In this document: one piece after another, positions 1 to 7,849 of the stretch | Numbering within the stretch: position 1 is the first letter of the stretch | Layout of the letters: each line of letters opens with the position of its first letter | Assembly: GCA_044224495.1 (NCBI GenBank) | Contig: JBGAKG010000002.1 | Location: forward strand, 1 to 64,000 | From: JBGAKG01 sp044224495 | GTDB taxonomy: Bacteria; Myxococcota_A; Polyangia; Polyangiales; Polyangiaceae | Reading direction: 5' to 3' | DNA length: 64,000 nucleotides | The notes under the pieces: model-generated | The model's database searches: none | Seen by the model: only the letters and a program-made list of their open reading frames with translations | What the model was told of the DNA's origin: nothing | Translations under genes and position numbers: made by a program

Positions 1-145
1 AGGCTGGCGCGGTCCTCCGCGCCACCCCGAAGGGGTTGCCTGGATACCGCCGAGCACGGTGGCACGATGAGGATGCCGAGCGAGCCCAACCCCAGCAGGT
101 GGGAAGGCCAGACGGCGGCGAGTCCCGCCCGTCGTGACGCGAGGA
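1..145. other. Left-edge stretch with no assignable gene
   Basis: This stretch lies beyond the ahcY terminator. A minus-strand frame is open to the left edge and reads as a hydrophobic stretch starting VLVLVLVLVFLASRR, which could be the first part of a membrane protein leaving the window. No ribosome binding site, convincing start or recognisable domain supports it, and upstream it dissolves into the hexamer repeat. I see no RNA gene that I can name. Confidence 0.25.
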
Positions 146-336
146 ACACGAGCACGAGCACGAGCACGAGCACCCGGACACGGACGCCGACGCGGACGCG
201 GGCGCCGGCACGGACGCGGGCGCGGGCGCCGGCACGGACGCGGACGCGGACACCGACGCGGACGCGGACGCGGGCGCGGACACCGACGCGGACGCGGACG
301 CGGGCGCGGGCGCCGGCGCGGTCGCGGACGCCGTCG
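146..336. repeat. Tandem hexanucleotide repeat (CACGAG / GGACGC / GGGCGC variants)
   Basis: About 190 bp of imperfect 6-bp units, first CACGAG and then mixed GGACGC and GGGCGC. Read on the minus strand one frame gives alternating Ser-Ala/Pro-Ala, the same composition as the lipoprotein linker of the RCC1 protein near 55.8 kb. No lipoprotein signal is attached here. It may be an orphan linker remnant or simple-sequence expansion after the ahcY terminator. Confidence 0.7.
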
Positions 337-356
337 CGGGCGCCGAAAAATGCAGA

Positions 357-386
357 AGCGCCCGCGGTCTCTCGACCGCGGGCGCC
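357..386 (-). terminator. Hairpin after ahcY
   Basis: A perfect GC-rich inverted repeat (GCGCCCGCGGTC, 4-nt loop, GACCGCGGGCGC) begins 35 bp past the ahcY stop on the minus strand. In the minus direction it is followed by a short T run (TTTTT near 346-350). This fits intrinsic termination of the ahcY transcript. Confidence 0.65.
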
Positions 387-420
387 TCCTCGTCTCATCC
401 CAGCTTGGGACGAGTCCCTG

Positions 421-1740
421 TCAGTACCGGTAATGCTCCGGCTTGAACGGCCCCTCGGTGCTGACGCCGAGGTACTCGGCCTGCTTCCCGGTGAGCTTGG
501 TGAGCTTGACCCCGAGCTTCCCGAGGTGGAGGCTCGCGACCTTCTCGTCGAGCTTCTTCGGGAGCACGTGCACGCCGACCGGGAACTTCTCGGTCCAGAG
601 CGCGATCTGCGCGAGGACCTGGTTCGTGAAGCTCGAGCTCATGACGAACGACGGGTGGCCGTTCGCGCAGCCGAGGTTCACGAGGCGCCCACGCGCGAGC
701 ACCGTGAGGCGCTTGCCGTCGGGGAACACGAACTGGTCCACCTGCGGCTTGATGCTGACTTCCTTGGTGTTCTTCTCGAGCCACGCGACGTCGATCTCGC
801 AGTCGAAGTGACCGATGTTGCAGACGATCGACTGGTCCTTCATCAGCTTCATGTGCTCCGCGCGGAGCACGTCGAGGCAGCCCGTCGCCGTGACGACGAT
901 GTCGGCCTGCGGAGCGGCCTCTTCCATCGTGGTGACTTGGTAGCCTTCCATCGCCGCCTGGAGGGCGTTGATGGGGTCGATCTCGGTGATGATGACGCGC
1001 GCGCCGAGGCCGCGGAGCGACTGCGCGCAGCCCTTGCCGACGTCCCCGTAGCCCGCGACGACCGCGACCTTGCCCGCGAACATGACGCCCGTCGCGCGCT
1101 TGAGGCCGTCGCCGAGCGACTCACGGCAACCGTAGAGGTTGTCGAACTTCGACTTGGTGACCGAGTCGTTGACGTTGATCGCGGGGACCTTGAGGGTGCC
1201 CTTCTTGAACATCTCGTAGAGGCGGTGCACGCCCGTCGTGGTCTCCTCCGAGATGCCGCGGATCGGGTCCGCGCCGGTGAAGAACTCCGGGTGCTTCTCG
1301 TGCGCGATGATGGTGAGGTCACCACCGTCGTCGAGGATCATGTTCGGGCCCTTGCCACCGGCGAAGGCCTTGAGCTGCATCTCGATGCACTCGTTGTACT
1401 CCTCCTCGGACTCGCCCTTCCACGCGAACACCGGGATGCCGGCCTTCGCCATCGCGGCGGCGGCGTGATCCTGCGTCGAGTAGATGTTGCACGAGGTCCA
1501 GGTGATCTCCGCGCCGAGCGCGATGAGCGTCTCCATGAGGACCGCGGTCTGCACGGTCATGTGCAGGCAGCCGGCGATGCGCGCGCCCTTGAGCGGCTTC
1601 TTGTCGCCGTACTCGGCGCGGAGCGCCATGAGGCCGGGCATCTCGCTCTCGGCGATCGTGATCTCCTTGCGACCCCAGTCGGCGAGCGAGATGTCCTTGA
1701 CCTTGAATTTCCCGGGAACGAACGACGAACCGTCAGCCAT
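421..1740 (-). CDS. ahcY: Adenosylhomocysteinase (S-adenosyl-L-homocysteine hydrolase)
   Basis: Hydrolyses S-adenosylhomocysteine to adenosine and homocysteine in the activated-methyl cycle, relieving product inhibition of SAM-dependent methyltransferases. The 439-residue protein is full length for the family. The central NAD-binding Rossmann segment is clear (VVAGYGDVGKGCAQSL, about 220-235) and it ends in the family-typical KPEHYRY, where the tyrosine contacts NAD. The ATG at 1740 has AGGA about 10 nt upstream. The upstream ArsR-type regulator gene stops 2 nt before this start, so the two are surely cotranscribed and probably SAH-regulated. A hairpin follows at 357-386. Confidence 0.97.
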   Translation of the reverse strand: MADGSSFVPGKFKVKDISLADWGRKEITIAESEMPGLMALRAEYGDKKPLKGARIAGCLHMTVQTAVLMETLIALGAEITWTSCNIYSTQDHAAAAMAKAGIPVFAWKGESEEEYNECIEMQLKAFAGGKGPNMILDDGGDLTIIAHEKHPEFFTGADPIRGISEETTTGVHRLYEMFKKGTLKVPAINVNDSVTKSKFDNLYGCRESLGDGLKRATGVMFAGKVAVVAGYGDVGKGCAQSLRGLGARVIITEIDPINALQAAMEGYQVTTMEEAAPQADIVVTATGCLDVLRAEHMKLMKDQSIVCNIGHFDCEIDVAWLEKNTKEVSIKPQVDQFVFPDGKRLTVLARGRLVNLGCANGHPSFVMSSSFTNQVLAQIALWTEKFPVGVHVLPKKLDEKVASLHLGKLGVKLTKLTGKQAEYLGVSTEGPFKPEHYRY

Positions 1741-1742
1741 GA

Positions 1743-2717
1743 TCAGTGTCCTTTCTGTAGCAGCGGCCTTGTGGCCGAAAACATGAGCCAGGGGAGATGC
1801 GCATCGGGCCCGCCCGCGTGGAACGCGGACGGGATCTTTGCGACGTGAGGAGAGACGAGCCCGGCGCCCTTCGCGAAGCGCTCGAGCTCTTTCGCTTCGA
1901 AGCCGAGCCAGAGGTCCGCCTGCTCGCGCATGCGCTCGTCGTCGTGACGGGCGTAGTCGAGCACGATCATCAAGCCGCCCGGGCGGAGGAGCTCGGCGAG
2001 CTTCTGCACCACCTCGGCCGGGCGCGGCGCGTGGTGCAAGAGGCGCGCGGCGAACACTGCGTCGGCCTTGCCACGGTGGCTCTTCACGAGCTCTTTCCCG
2101 TCGATCTCGCTCCGCACGATCTCGACGTTCGCGAACGCGCGGTGCTTCACGCGCGCGCGCGCCATCGCGAGCTGCGCTTCCGAGCGATCCACGGCGACGA
2201 CCTTCTCGAAGACGGGCGCGAGCACTTCGAGCAGCGAGCCGTCGCCCGTGCCTGCATCGATCGCGAGCGCGCGGTACGCTACGAGCGGCGCGAGCGCGCT
2301 CAAGTACGCGCCGAGCTCCGGCAGCGGTCCGCCGGTGTCCCGCCGCGACGCACCTGCGCGCTCGAAGTACTCCCGCGCATCGGCGTCGCGCGCGCGCACG
2401 ATCTCGGACAGGCGCCCGAGGCTGCCATCAGCCTCGCAGAGCGCGCGGCCACTCCGGAGCGCGTCGGCGACGACGGGATCCCCGCCGTCGCGCAGGCTCA
2501 CGAGGCTCCGCGTGCCCTCCCGCCGGAGGACGACGAGCCCGAGCTGGCGGAGCGGCGCGACGTGGCGCGAGACGTTCGGCTGGCTCTCCCCGAGGAGCTC
2601 CGCGATCTCACCGACGGCAAGCTCCTCTTCGGCCACCAGCGCGAGCATGCGGAGCCGCACGGGCTCGGCGAGCACGCGGTAGAGCTCCCAGCGTTGGGTG
2701 GGCGCGTCGAGGGTCAC
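1743..2717 (-). CDS. ArsR-family regulator fused to a SAM methyltransferase domain (SahR type)
   Basis: A 324-residue fusion. Residues about 8-95 form an ArsR winged helix (recognition helix near SQPNVSRHVAPL). Residues about 145-260 form a class I methyltransferase with motif I DAGTGDGSLLEV and an acidic residue after strand 2 (VVAVD). SahR-type ArsR regulators control SAH-recycling genes in Proteobacteria, and fused versions are thought to sense SAH/SAM through the methyltransferase fold. The position directly before ahcY supports that role. The only possible start is GTG at 2717, because an in-frame TGA lies two codons upstream. No Shine-Dalgarno precedes it, so translation may be leaderless or near-leaderless. 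Whether the methyltransferase is catalytic is unknown. Confidence 0.85.
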   Translation of the reverse strand: MTLDAPTQRWELYRVLAEPVRLRMLALVAEEELAVGEIAELLGESQPNVSRHVAPLRQLGLVVLRREGTRSLVSLRDGGDPVVADALRSGRALCEADGSLGRLSEIVRARDADAREYFERAGASRRDTGGPLPELGAYLSALAPLVAYRALAIDAGTGDGSLLEVLAPVFEKVVAVDRSEAQLAMARARVKHRAFANVEIVRSEIDGKELVKSHRGKADAVFAARLLHHAPRPAEVVQKLAELLRPGGLMIVLDYARHDDERMREQADLWLGFEAKELERFAKGAGLVSPHVAKIPSAFHAGGPDAHLPWLMFSATRPLLQKGH

Positions 2718-2718
2718 G

Positions 2719-2750
2719 GTTCATACATATATACATCCATTCGCATGAAC
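2719..2750. promoter_or_regulatory. AT-rich inverted repeat, candidate SahR operator/promoter
   Basis: On the minus strand the 32 bp directly before the GTG start are AT-rich (contains ATGTATATATGTATGAAC) in otherwise GC-rich DNA. They are bounded by GTTCAT and ATGAAC, an inverted repeat with a 20-bp centre. The TATATA core could also serve as the -10 region. Position and composition suit an autoregulatory operator of the downstream ArsR-type gene. This is inferred from position only. Confidence 0.5.
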
Positions 2751-2808
2751 ACAACCTCATCAGCGCGTCGGCGTCCGCATTCGTGCCCGTGCCCGGAACC
2801 GCACCGAG

Positions 2809-2830
2809 AGCCCGCCCTCCTGGGCGGGCT
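2809..2830. repeat. Palindromic hairpin (AGCCCGCCC / GGGCGGGCT)
   Basis: A perfect 9-bp stem with a 4-nt loop in the gap between the SahR-type gene and the next minus-strand gene. No T run follows on either strand, so it is not a typical intrinsic terminator. Confidence 0.55.
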
Positions 2831-2860
2831 TCCCCGCGCGTGAATCTCCAAGTTTTGCTG

Positions 2861-2880
2861 CCCCGGGCTTCAGCCCGGGG
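2861..2880. repeat. Palindromic hairpin CCCCGGGCTTCAGCCCGGGG (REP-like)
   Basis: A perfect inverted repeat 20 bp past the stop of the 2901-3425 gene. Palindromes of this CCCGGGCTTCAGCCCGGG kind are common intergenic REP-like elements in GC-rich genomes. No T run follows. It may act in Rho-independent pausing or mRNA 3'-end protection. Confidence 0.55.
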
Positions 2881-2900
2881 TGCCCCCGACCGAGCCCGTA

Positions 2901-3425
2901 CTACCGAACGGCGACGAGCCCGAGGCTCACGAGCTTCGCCAGCACCGTGAGCGCTTCTTCGTGATCCATGCCGCTCACGTCGAGCAGCTCGTCGACCGAC
3001 AAGAGCCCATCGATCTGCGACAGCAGGAACCCTTCGCGGTGCCCCAGCTCGGCCGAGCGGATCGCAGCTGCATCCCCCGCGACGAACGGGATGGACGTGA
3101 GCTCGATCCCACGGATGAGGTTGCGCCTACATTCCTCGAGACAGGCTTGCGCGACACTATGGCTCGGGTTCAGCGCGAGCAGCTCTTTCGCTGCGATCAG
3201 CGCCGCCCGCCAGTCCTGGGCGCGAAACGACTCCCACATCTTCGCGCCGAGCTCGCGCTCGATCGCCTTCGGATCGACCGGGTGAATCCCCGACTCGAGA
3301 TCGTCCAAATCGAAGAAAGGCGAGGGCTCCGCGTACTTGGGCGTCTTGATCTGTGCGCCGGACTGCGACGGCTCGGGCTCGTCGTCCAGACGGACAGCTT
3401 TGAAGGCCCTGGGCGTGCTCCCCAT
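2901..3425 (-). CDS. Hypothetical protein with C-terminal winged-helix-like domain
   Basis: 174 residues, soluble, no signal peptide. The N-terminal 50 residues are charged and disordered. Residues about 55-105 form two helices like a TPR hairpin (ALIAAKELLALNPSHSVAQA). Residues about 130-174 (LGHREGFLLSQIDGLLSVDELL then LAKLVSLGLV) resemble the small helical tail found after regulatory domains in many myxobacterial proteins. I do not recognise a named family. The ATG at 3425 is the only plausible start of this length. It is a single-gene unit on the minus strand, upstream of the SahR-type gene but separated by two hairpins. Confidence 0.7.
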   Translation of the reverse strand: MGSTPRAFKAVRLDDEPEPSQSGAQIKTPKYAEPSPFFDLDDLESGIHPVDPKAIERELGAKMWESFRAQDWRAALIAAKELLALNPSHSVAQACLEECRRNLIRGIELTSIPFVAGDAAAIRSAELGHREGFLLSQIDGLLSVDELLDVSGMDHEEALTVLAKLVSLGLVAVR

Positions 3426-3564
3426 CGCCCATGGAAAGTGACGGTAGAAAGGCTCAACGTCAACGGATCTGTGAGGCGCTCCTCACGAACGGGGGGGCGC
3501 CGTACGACAAAGTTTTACATCTCCCGACGGCTCATTGCGTCATATAGGGTCCCTAGCCGTGGTG

Positions 3565-5505
3565 ATGTCGAGCGAGGAAGTACCGTCTGCCGACGGAGAC
3601 AAGGCTGCCACAGTCGACGAGCGTCCCAGCGACGCCGGGCGCCGCTCCAGCCGCCGCCGCCGGCTCCGCATCCGCCGGGCCGCCGCCGTGGCGTTGATGG
3701 TCGCCCCCGGTCTCACCATCGTGCTGGGGGACATCCTCCGCCGCCACGAGACCCTCTACATGATGACGGGCCACGAGACCCGCATCTACGTCTTCTGGTG
3801 CCTCCTCAGCACCGCCCTCTGGGGCGCGGTCGTCCACCTCGCGATGCTGCGCCGCGGCCTCCTCCGCTGGTGGGCGCGCATCCTCGCGATCGTCGGCGCC
3901 GCGCTCGCCGTCGGCGGGCAGGCCTACATCTTCGCGCGCTACCAGGCGTACCTCGATCATCGCGCGGCGCTGGTGGGAACCACGATGATGCCGAGCATCG
4001 GGCAGCAGCTCTGGAGCGATCGCTGGGCGTTCCTCGCCATCGTCGGTCCGCCGCTCGTGTTCGCGCTCATCCTCCCCTTCCTCGCGCGTCACTTGGGGAC
4101 GACGAAGAAGAACGACGCGCTCTTCGCGCTCGACCTCTCCACCGTCGCGATCCTCATCGCGATGTTCGGCGCCGTCGGCGACAGCCAGGGCGCCCCGCCC
4201 GACGTGCTCTACGTCTCCGCGATGGGCCAGCTCGCGCGCGCACACTGGGATCACAACGAGACGGTGGAGCGCGTTCACCCCGGTCCGCGCACGCCGATCC
4301 CGGTGCCCAAGCTCACGCCGAACCCGCCGGTGAAGCGCAACGTCGTCTTCGTCATCACCGAGAGCGTGCGCGCGCAGAGCGTGTGCGTCGCCTACGACGA
4401 GAACTGCAAGTGGACGCCGCTGTCCAACGTGCTCCTGCCGAACCGCCATCCGCTCACGCAGATGCGCGCGCTCGACTCGACCACCGCCATCTCCCTCGCG
4501 ATCATGTGGAGCGGCCACGAGCCCACCGAGTCGCGGAAGGAGCTCCACTCGGCGCCGCTCCTCTGGGAGTACCTCAAGGCGGCCGGGCTCGAGGGCACCT
4601 ACTGGACCTCGCAGAACCTCTTGTTCGGCAACTCGGGCACCTGGATCGCGTCGGTGCCGCTGACGAAGCACGTCAGCGCGACCCAACTCGAGCCGGACGC
4701 GACGATGGAGCTCGGCTCCGACGACGGGCAGCTCGTCGACTACGCGCTCAAGGACATGGACGGCGTCAAGGAGCCGTACATGGAGGTCGTCCACCTCTCG
4801 AACACGCACTTCCCGTACAAGGTCGACCCCAAGTACTCGCCGTTCCAACCCGAGGCGATGATCGGCGGTCCCGGCTACGAGAACGAGATCCGGAACCGCT
4901 ACCAGGACTCGATCTACCTGCAGGACGTCGCGGTCGCGCGCCTGATCCACGGCATCCGCTCGCGGCCCGAGAGCGAGCGCACCATCATCGTCTTCGTCTC
5001 CGATCACGGCGAGCAGGAGCGCGAGAAGGGCGCCGTCGGGCACACCGGCACGCTGTGGGACTGGGAGATCCGCATCCCGTTCTGGATCGACGCACCGCCG
5101 GGCACGCTCACGCCGAGCGAAGAGGCGTCGCTGGCGAGCCTGCGCGACAAGCCCGTCACCAACCTCGACGTCTTCCCCACCCTGCTCGACCTGATGGGTC
5201 TCTGGGACGCGCCGGAGCTCGCCGACCTGGAGAAGCCGATGACCGGGCGCAGCCTGCTCCGCGGCGGGTCGGACGTGAACCGCATCATCAAGCTCACGAA
5301 CTGCAGCGAGCTCTGGGCCTGCGCGTTCCGCAACTGGGGCGCGATGAAGGGCTCGAAGAAGCTCATCGCCCACCAGGGCGATCACCAGTGGGGCTGCTAC
5401 GACTTCCTCGCCGATCCCGAGGAGGATCGCGATCTCGGCGTCGACGTCTGCGGCGCCGACATGCTCGACGCCGCGCAGGGCCACGGCCGCGGCCACCCCT
5501 GGTGA
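3565..5505 (+). CDS. Membrane-anchored sulfatase-like (alkaline phosphatase superfamily) hydrolase/transferase
   Basis: 646 residues. The N-terminal 200 residues carry a basic leader and about five transmembrane helices, followed by a periplasmic sulfatase-fold domain. Metal-site motifs are visible: VVFVITES (Glu266 where most members have Asp), a candidate nucleophile in DSTTAIS (Thr306 or Thr307) and FVSDHGEQ (Asp480-His481). There is no Cys/Ser-x-Pro-x-Arg sulfatase signature, so the architecture is closer to lipoteichoic-acid-synthase, phosphoethanolamine-transferase or YejM-type proteins that modify lipids or glycans at the membrane. I chose the ATG at 3565 rather than the TTG ten codons upstream. 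It converges on the VWA lipoprotein with an 8-bp gap. The substrate is unknown. Confidence 0.82.
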   Translation: MSSEEVPSADGDKAATVDERPSDAGRRSSRRRRLRIRRAAAVALMVAPGLTIVLGDILRRHETLYMMTGHETRIYVFWCLLSTALWGAVVHLAMLRRGLLRWWARILAIVGAALAVGGQAYIFARYQAYLDHRAALVGTTMMPSIGQQLWSDRWAFLAIVGPPLVFALILPFLARHLGTTKKNDALFALDLSTVAILIAMFGAVGDSQGAPPDVLYVSAMGQLARAHWDHNETVERVHPGPRTPIPVPKLTPNPPVKRNVVFVITESVRAQSVCVAYDENCKWTPLSNVLLPNRHPLTQMRALDSTTAISLAIMWSGHEPTESRKELHSAPLLWEYLKAAGLEGTYWTSQNLLFGNSGTWIASVPLTKHVSATQLEPDATMELGSDDGQLVDYALKDMDGVKEPYMEVVHLSNTHFPYKVDPKYSPFQPEAMIGGPGYENEIRNRYQDSIYLQDVAVARLIHGIRSRPESERTIIVFVSDHGEQEREKGAVGHTGTLWDWEIRIPFWIDAPPGTLTPSEEASLASLRDKPVTNLDVFPTLLDLMGLWDAPELADLEKPMTGRSLLRGGSDVNRIIKLTNCSELWACAFRNWGAMKGSKKLIAHQGDHQWGCYDFLADPEEDRDLGVDVCGADMLDAAQGHGRGHPW

Positions 5506-5512
5506 AGCGCCG

Positions 5513-6256
5513 CTACAGAGCGAGCTCGCGCACGAAGATCTTCTCGAGCGAAGCTGGATCCATCACGGCGTAGAAGCGCCCGCTCCCACCATCGGCCATC
5601 TTGCCGAGCAGCGCCGCATCCGCGTCGCGACCGAGCCCGATCGTGCTCAGCGTGGCCCCGCTCGCGCGGATCCGCGCGACGGCGTCGAGGACGCCCTGCG
5701 CGGGCGCCATCCCGTCGGACAGGAAGAGCACGCGCCGTTTGGTTGCACCCTGCACGCGTCGCATCGCGCTCGCGCCGGCCTCCAACGCGCCGACGAACTC
5801 GGTCCCGCCGCCGGGGGTCGCGACGTCGATCCGCGCCGCTGCCGACGAGGGGTCCACCGGTGCGAGCGGCACGAGGTCCGTGACCGCGCTGTCGAAGAAC
5901 GCCACCTCGACGCAGGAGCCGACGGGGAGCGCCGTGATTGCGGCCTTGGCCGCGCGCTTCGTCGCCTCGAACGGGGCCCCCGTCATCGAGCCGCTCCGAT
6001 CGAGCAGCAACACGAGCGCCGTGCCTTTGCAGGCCACCAACGTCGTCGCCGCCGCGACCGGCGCCGTCTGGGTCGCCGTCGGCGCGACCGCCACCGGAGT
6101 CGTCGGCGCGGGCTCGGCGGCCTTCGCCGTTTCCGTCGCGCCCGGCGGCGGGCTCGTGGACGTGGGCGCCGCCGCGGGCGGGGGTGAAGGTGGAGGTGCG
6201 CTGCTCGCACACGCCGAGAGGGAGGCCAAGGCGACCAGGGAGAGGAGCAGCCTCAT
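5513..6256 (-). CDS. VWA-domain lipoprotein
   Basis: 247 residues. A signal peptide ends in a lipobox (LASLSAC), then comes a Pro/Ala/Thr-rich linker to about residue 85 and a von Willebrand factor A domain. The MIDAS motif is intact (LLLDRSGSM, i.e. DxSxS), with later Thr and Asp positions in GGGTEFVGAL and LSDGMAP. Likely an outer-membrane or periplasmic metal-dependent adhesion or scaffold protein. The ATG at 6256 has an excellent AAAAAGGAGC ribosome binding site. A longer in-frame start 29 codons upstream would bury the signal peptide and was rejected. It is transcribed divergently from the zinc-ribbon gene. Confidence 0.85.
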   Translation of the reverse strand: MRLLLSLVALASLSACASSAPPPSPPPAAAPTSTSPPPGATETAKAAEPAPTTPVAVAPTATQTAPVAAATTLVACKGTALVLLLDRSGSMTGAPFEATKRAAKAAITALPVGSCVEVAFFDSAVTDLVPLAPVDPSSAAARIDVATPGGGTEFVGALEAGASAMRRVQGATKRRVLFLSDGMAPAQGVLDAVARIRASGATLSTIGLGRDADAALLGKMADGGSGRFYAVMDPASLEKIFVRELAL

Positions 6257-6309
6257 GCTCCTTTTTACCGATGCGTGGGGAGGGACATTCCCTCTACTCT
6301 CGGCGAACG

Positions 6310-6750
6310 ATGCTGAGCGAGGCGTATCGCAACCAGGGCGCACGTTGTCCGGCCTGCAACGAGATGATGGAGCAGCGGACCCTCGAGGGGTGCACGATCG
6401 ACGTCTGTTCGCGCTGCCGCGGCGTGTGGGTGGATTGGTTCGACGGCGAGCTGCTCGACGTCACCCGTCAGGTCGGTCCGCTCTCGCATCGCGACCCGGT
6501 CGCGATCCCGCAGGGCGCGCCGTGCCCGCGCTGCCAGCGCGGCCTGGAGTGGGGCAAGCCGCACACCCTCCTCCGCTGCGGCGAGTGTGGCGGCACGTTC
6601 GTGCCGCGCCCCGCGTTCGACGAGCTCCTCGCGTTCGCGATCGAAGATGCTCCGCGCAACGCGGAGGAGACTCCGTGGGAGAAGTTCGTTCGCGTGATGC
6701 GGGCGATGGTCGGCAACGATCGCCCGACGGAGATCCCCGAGGAGTCGTAG
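6310..6750 (+). CDS. TFIIB-type zinc-ribbon protein
   Basis: 146 residues with two zinc ribbons: CPAC...CSRC followed by RGVWVDWFDGELLDV (about 12-45), and CPRC...CGEC followed by GGTFV (about 74-105). The first matches the zf-TFIIB family pattern (C-x2-C, Cx2C, then GxWxDxxEL). The C-terminus is short and acidic. The function of bacterial members is unknown, and a regulatory or protein-interaction role is usual speculation. The ATG lies 53 bp from the divergent VWA gene start. It converges with the 6766-7782 gene. Confidence 0.8.
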   Translation: MLSEAYRNQGARCPACNEMMEQRTLEGCTIDVCSRCRGVWVDWFDGELLDVTRQVGPLSHRDPVAIPQGAPCPRCQRGLEWGKPHTLLRCGECGGTFVPRPAFDELLAFAIEDAPRNAEETPWEKFVRVMRAMVGNDRPTEIPEES

Positions 6751-6765
6751 CTCCTCGCTCGTCGC

Positions 6766-7782
6766 TCACGCTTCGCCGGCGTCTTCGTCCGCTTCGTCTT
6801 CGTCTTCGTCGGGATCGGCGTCCTCGTCCTTCGCGCCGCTCGCCATCCGCGCGAGCACTTCCCTGCCCGAGAGCTGCTCGCGGCGATCGAAGAGCACCTT
6901 CGACCCGAGGACCGCCTCGACGTCCTTGCGGAGCACGGTTGCCATCGCCTCGGTGCCGCTCAGGATCAAGAGCGCGCCGTCCTCCACGTGCGCGCTCGCC
7001 ACGAGCCCGCCGCGCCGCAGGTTCACGCCCTCGGCCCCCTCGACGCGTGAGCCGCCTTCGAGCGTCGCGAGGATCGCGAGCACGCCCTCGCCGTCCGCTT
7101 CGGCGCCGATCGTGTAGCGGTCGAGCACCATCGAGAGGTTCGTGAACGCATCGTCCGGAACGTGCACCTCGAAATTGCCCTCGCCCACCGCCGTGGTGAG
7201 GCGCGCGAGGATCGCGGGAGAGTCGTCGTCCGGTTCGGCGACGTAGATCGGCTTCGTCGGGTGCGCGAGCGGCGTCTCTTCGAGGTCGTCCCCCGAGCCC
7301 AACATCGCGAGCGGGAAGTCGGGGTGAGGCTCGAAGCCGAGCGTGCGCCCGTACGCGATCGCGTGGTGCAGGATCGAGCGCGCGGTGCGCTCGCTCACCT
7401 TCTCCATGCCGCGCGGGTTGATGCGCCCGAGCTGCGCGATGAACGCGTCCACCTCGCGCGGGCGGAGCGGGCCCCGGAGCTGACCGTTCTTGATGCCCAC
7501 GCTGGTTCGATCGACGAGGGCGACGGCGGCGACGAGCGCGCCGTCGGGGAGCACCCGCGTCACCACCACCGTGACCAAGGCCGGGGCGGCTTCGCGCCAC
7601 TCCACGGATGCCCATGCGTCGCCGGCGGGGGCGTCCGCCACCCGCTGGAGCAGGATCCGCTCGGCTTCGCTCCGGCTGCGGCCGGCGGCGGCAAGGCGCG
7701 CGGCACGCTCTTCGGCGCGGTGCTTCTCCCGCTTCTTCTTCTGTTTTGCGAGCTTCTTCTGCCGTGCGCGGTCGTTTCCCAT
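6766..7782 (-). CDS. Hypothetical protein with basic N-terminus and acidic tail
   Basis: 338 residues, no signal peptide. Residues 1-45 are strongly basic (MGNDRARQKKLAKQKKKREK), the middle is a mixed alpha/beta region, and the last 20 residues are almost all Asp/Glu. The opposite charges at the ends suggest nucleic-acid or ribosome association or self-interaction, but I recognise no family. The ATG at 7782 has AAGGGAC upstream. The 48 additional in-frame codons upstream look non-coding. It lies head to head with the metallo-beta-lactamase-fold gene. Confidence 0.75.
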   Translation of the reverse strand: MGNDRARQKKLAKQKKKREKHRAEERAARLAAAGRSRSEAERILLQRVADAPAGDAWASVEWREAAPALVTVVVTRVLPDGALVAAVALVDRTSVGIKNGQLRGPLRPREVDAFIAQLGRINPRGMEKVSERTARSILHHAIAYGRTLGFEPHPDFPLAMLGSGDDLEETPLAHPTKPIYVAEPDDDSPAILARLTTAVGEGNFEVHVPDDAFTNLSMVLDRYTIGAEADGEGVLAILATLEGGSRVEGAEGVNLRRGGLVASAHVEDGALLILSGTEAMATVLRKDVEAVLGSKVLFDRREQLSGREVLARMASGAKDEDADPDEDEDEADEDAGEA

Positions 7783-7849
7783 GCGTCCCTTGGCGCCGAG
7801 TATCTCACGCCGCTTGCCAGACGCCCGAAACCTTTGGCACTCTCGGGCG

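Noticed and set aside
1..398. Minus-strand frame open to the left edge with a hydrophobic VLVLVL stretch
   Set aside because: The start would lie inside the ahcY terminator hairpin; upstream part is hexamer repeat, so it is kept only as a low-confidence note.
67..1848. 593-codon plus-strand ORF over ahcY
   Set aside because: Arg/Ala/Glu-rich shadow of the minus-strand ahcY and the hexamer repeat; no ribosome binding site or domain.
2861..2880. Intrinsic terminator at the CCCCGGGCTTCAGCCCGGGG palindrome
   Set aside because: No T run on either strand; recorded as a REP-like repeat.
2718..2900. SAH riboswitch before ahcY
   Set aside because: I found no consensus SAH riboswitch in the 183 bp; regulation is better explained by the ArsR-type regulator.
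3553..5496. 647-codon minus-strand ORF over the sulfatase-like gene
   Set aside because: No hydrophobic or motif pattern; the plus-strand frame has the five membrane helices and motifs.
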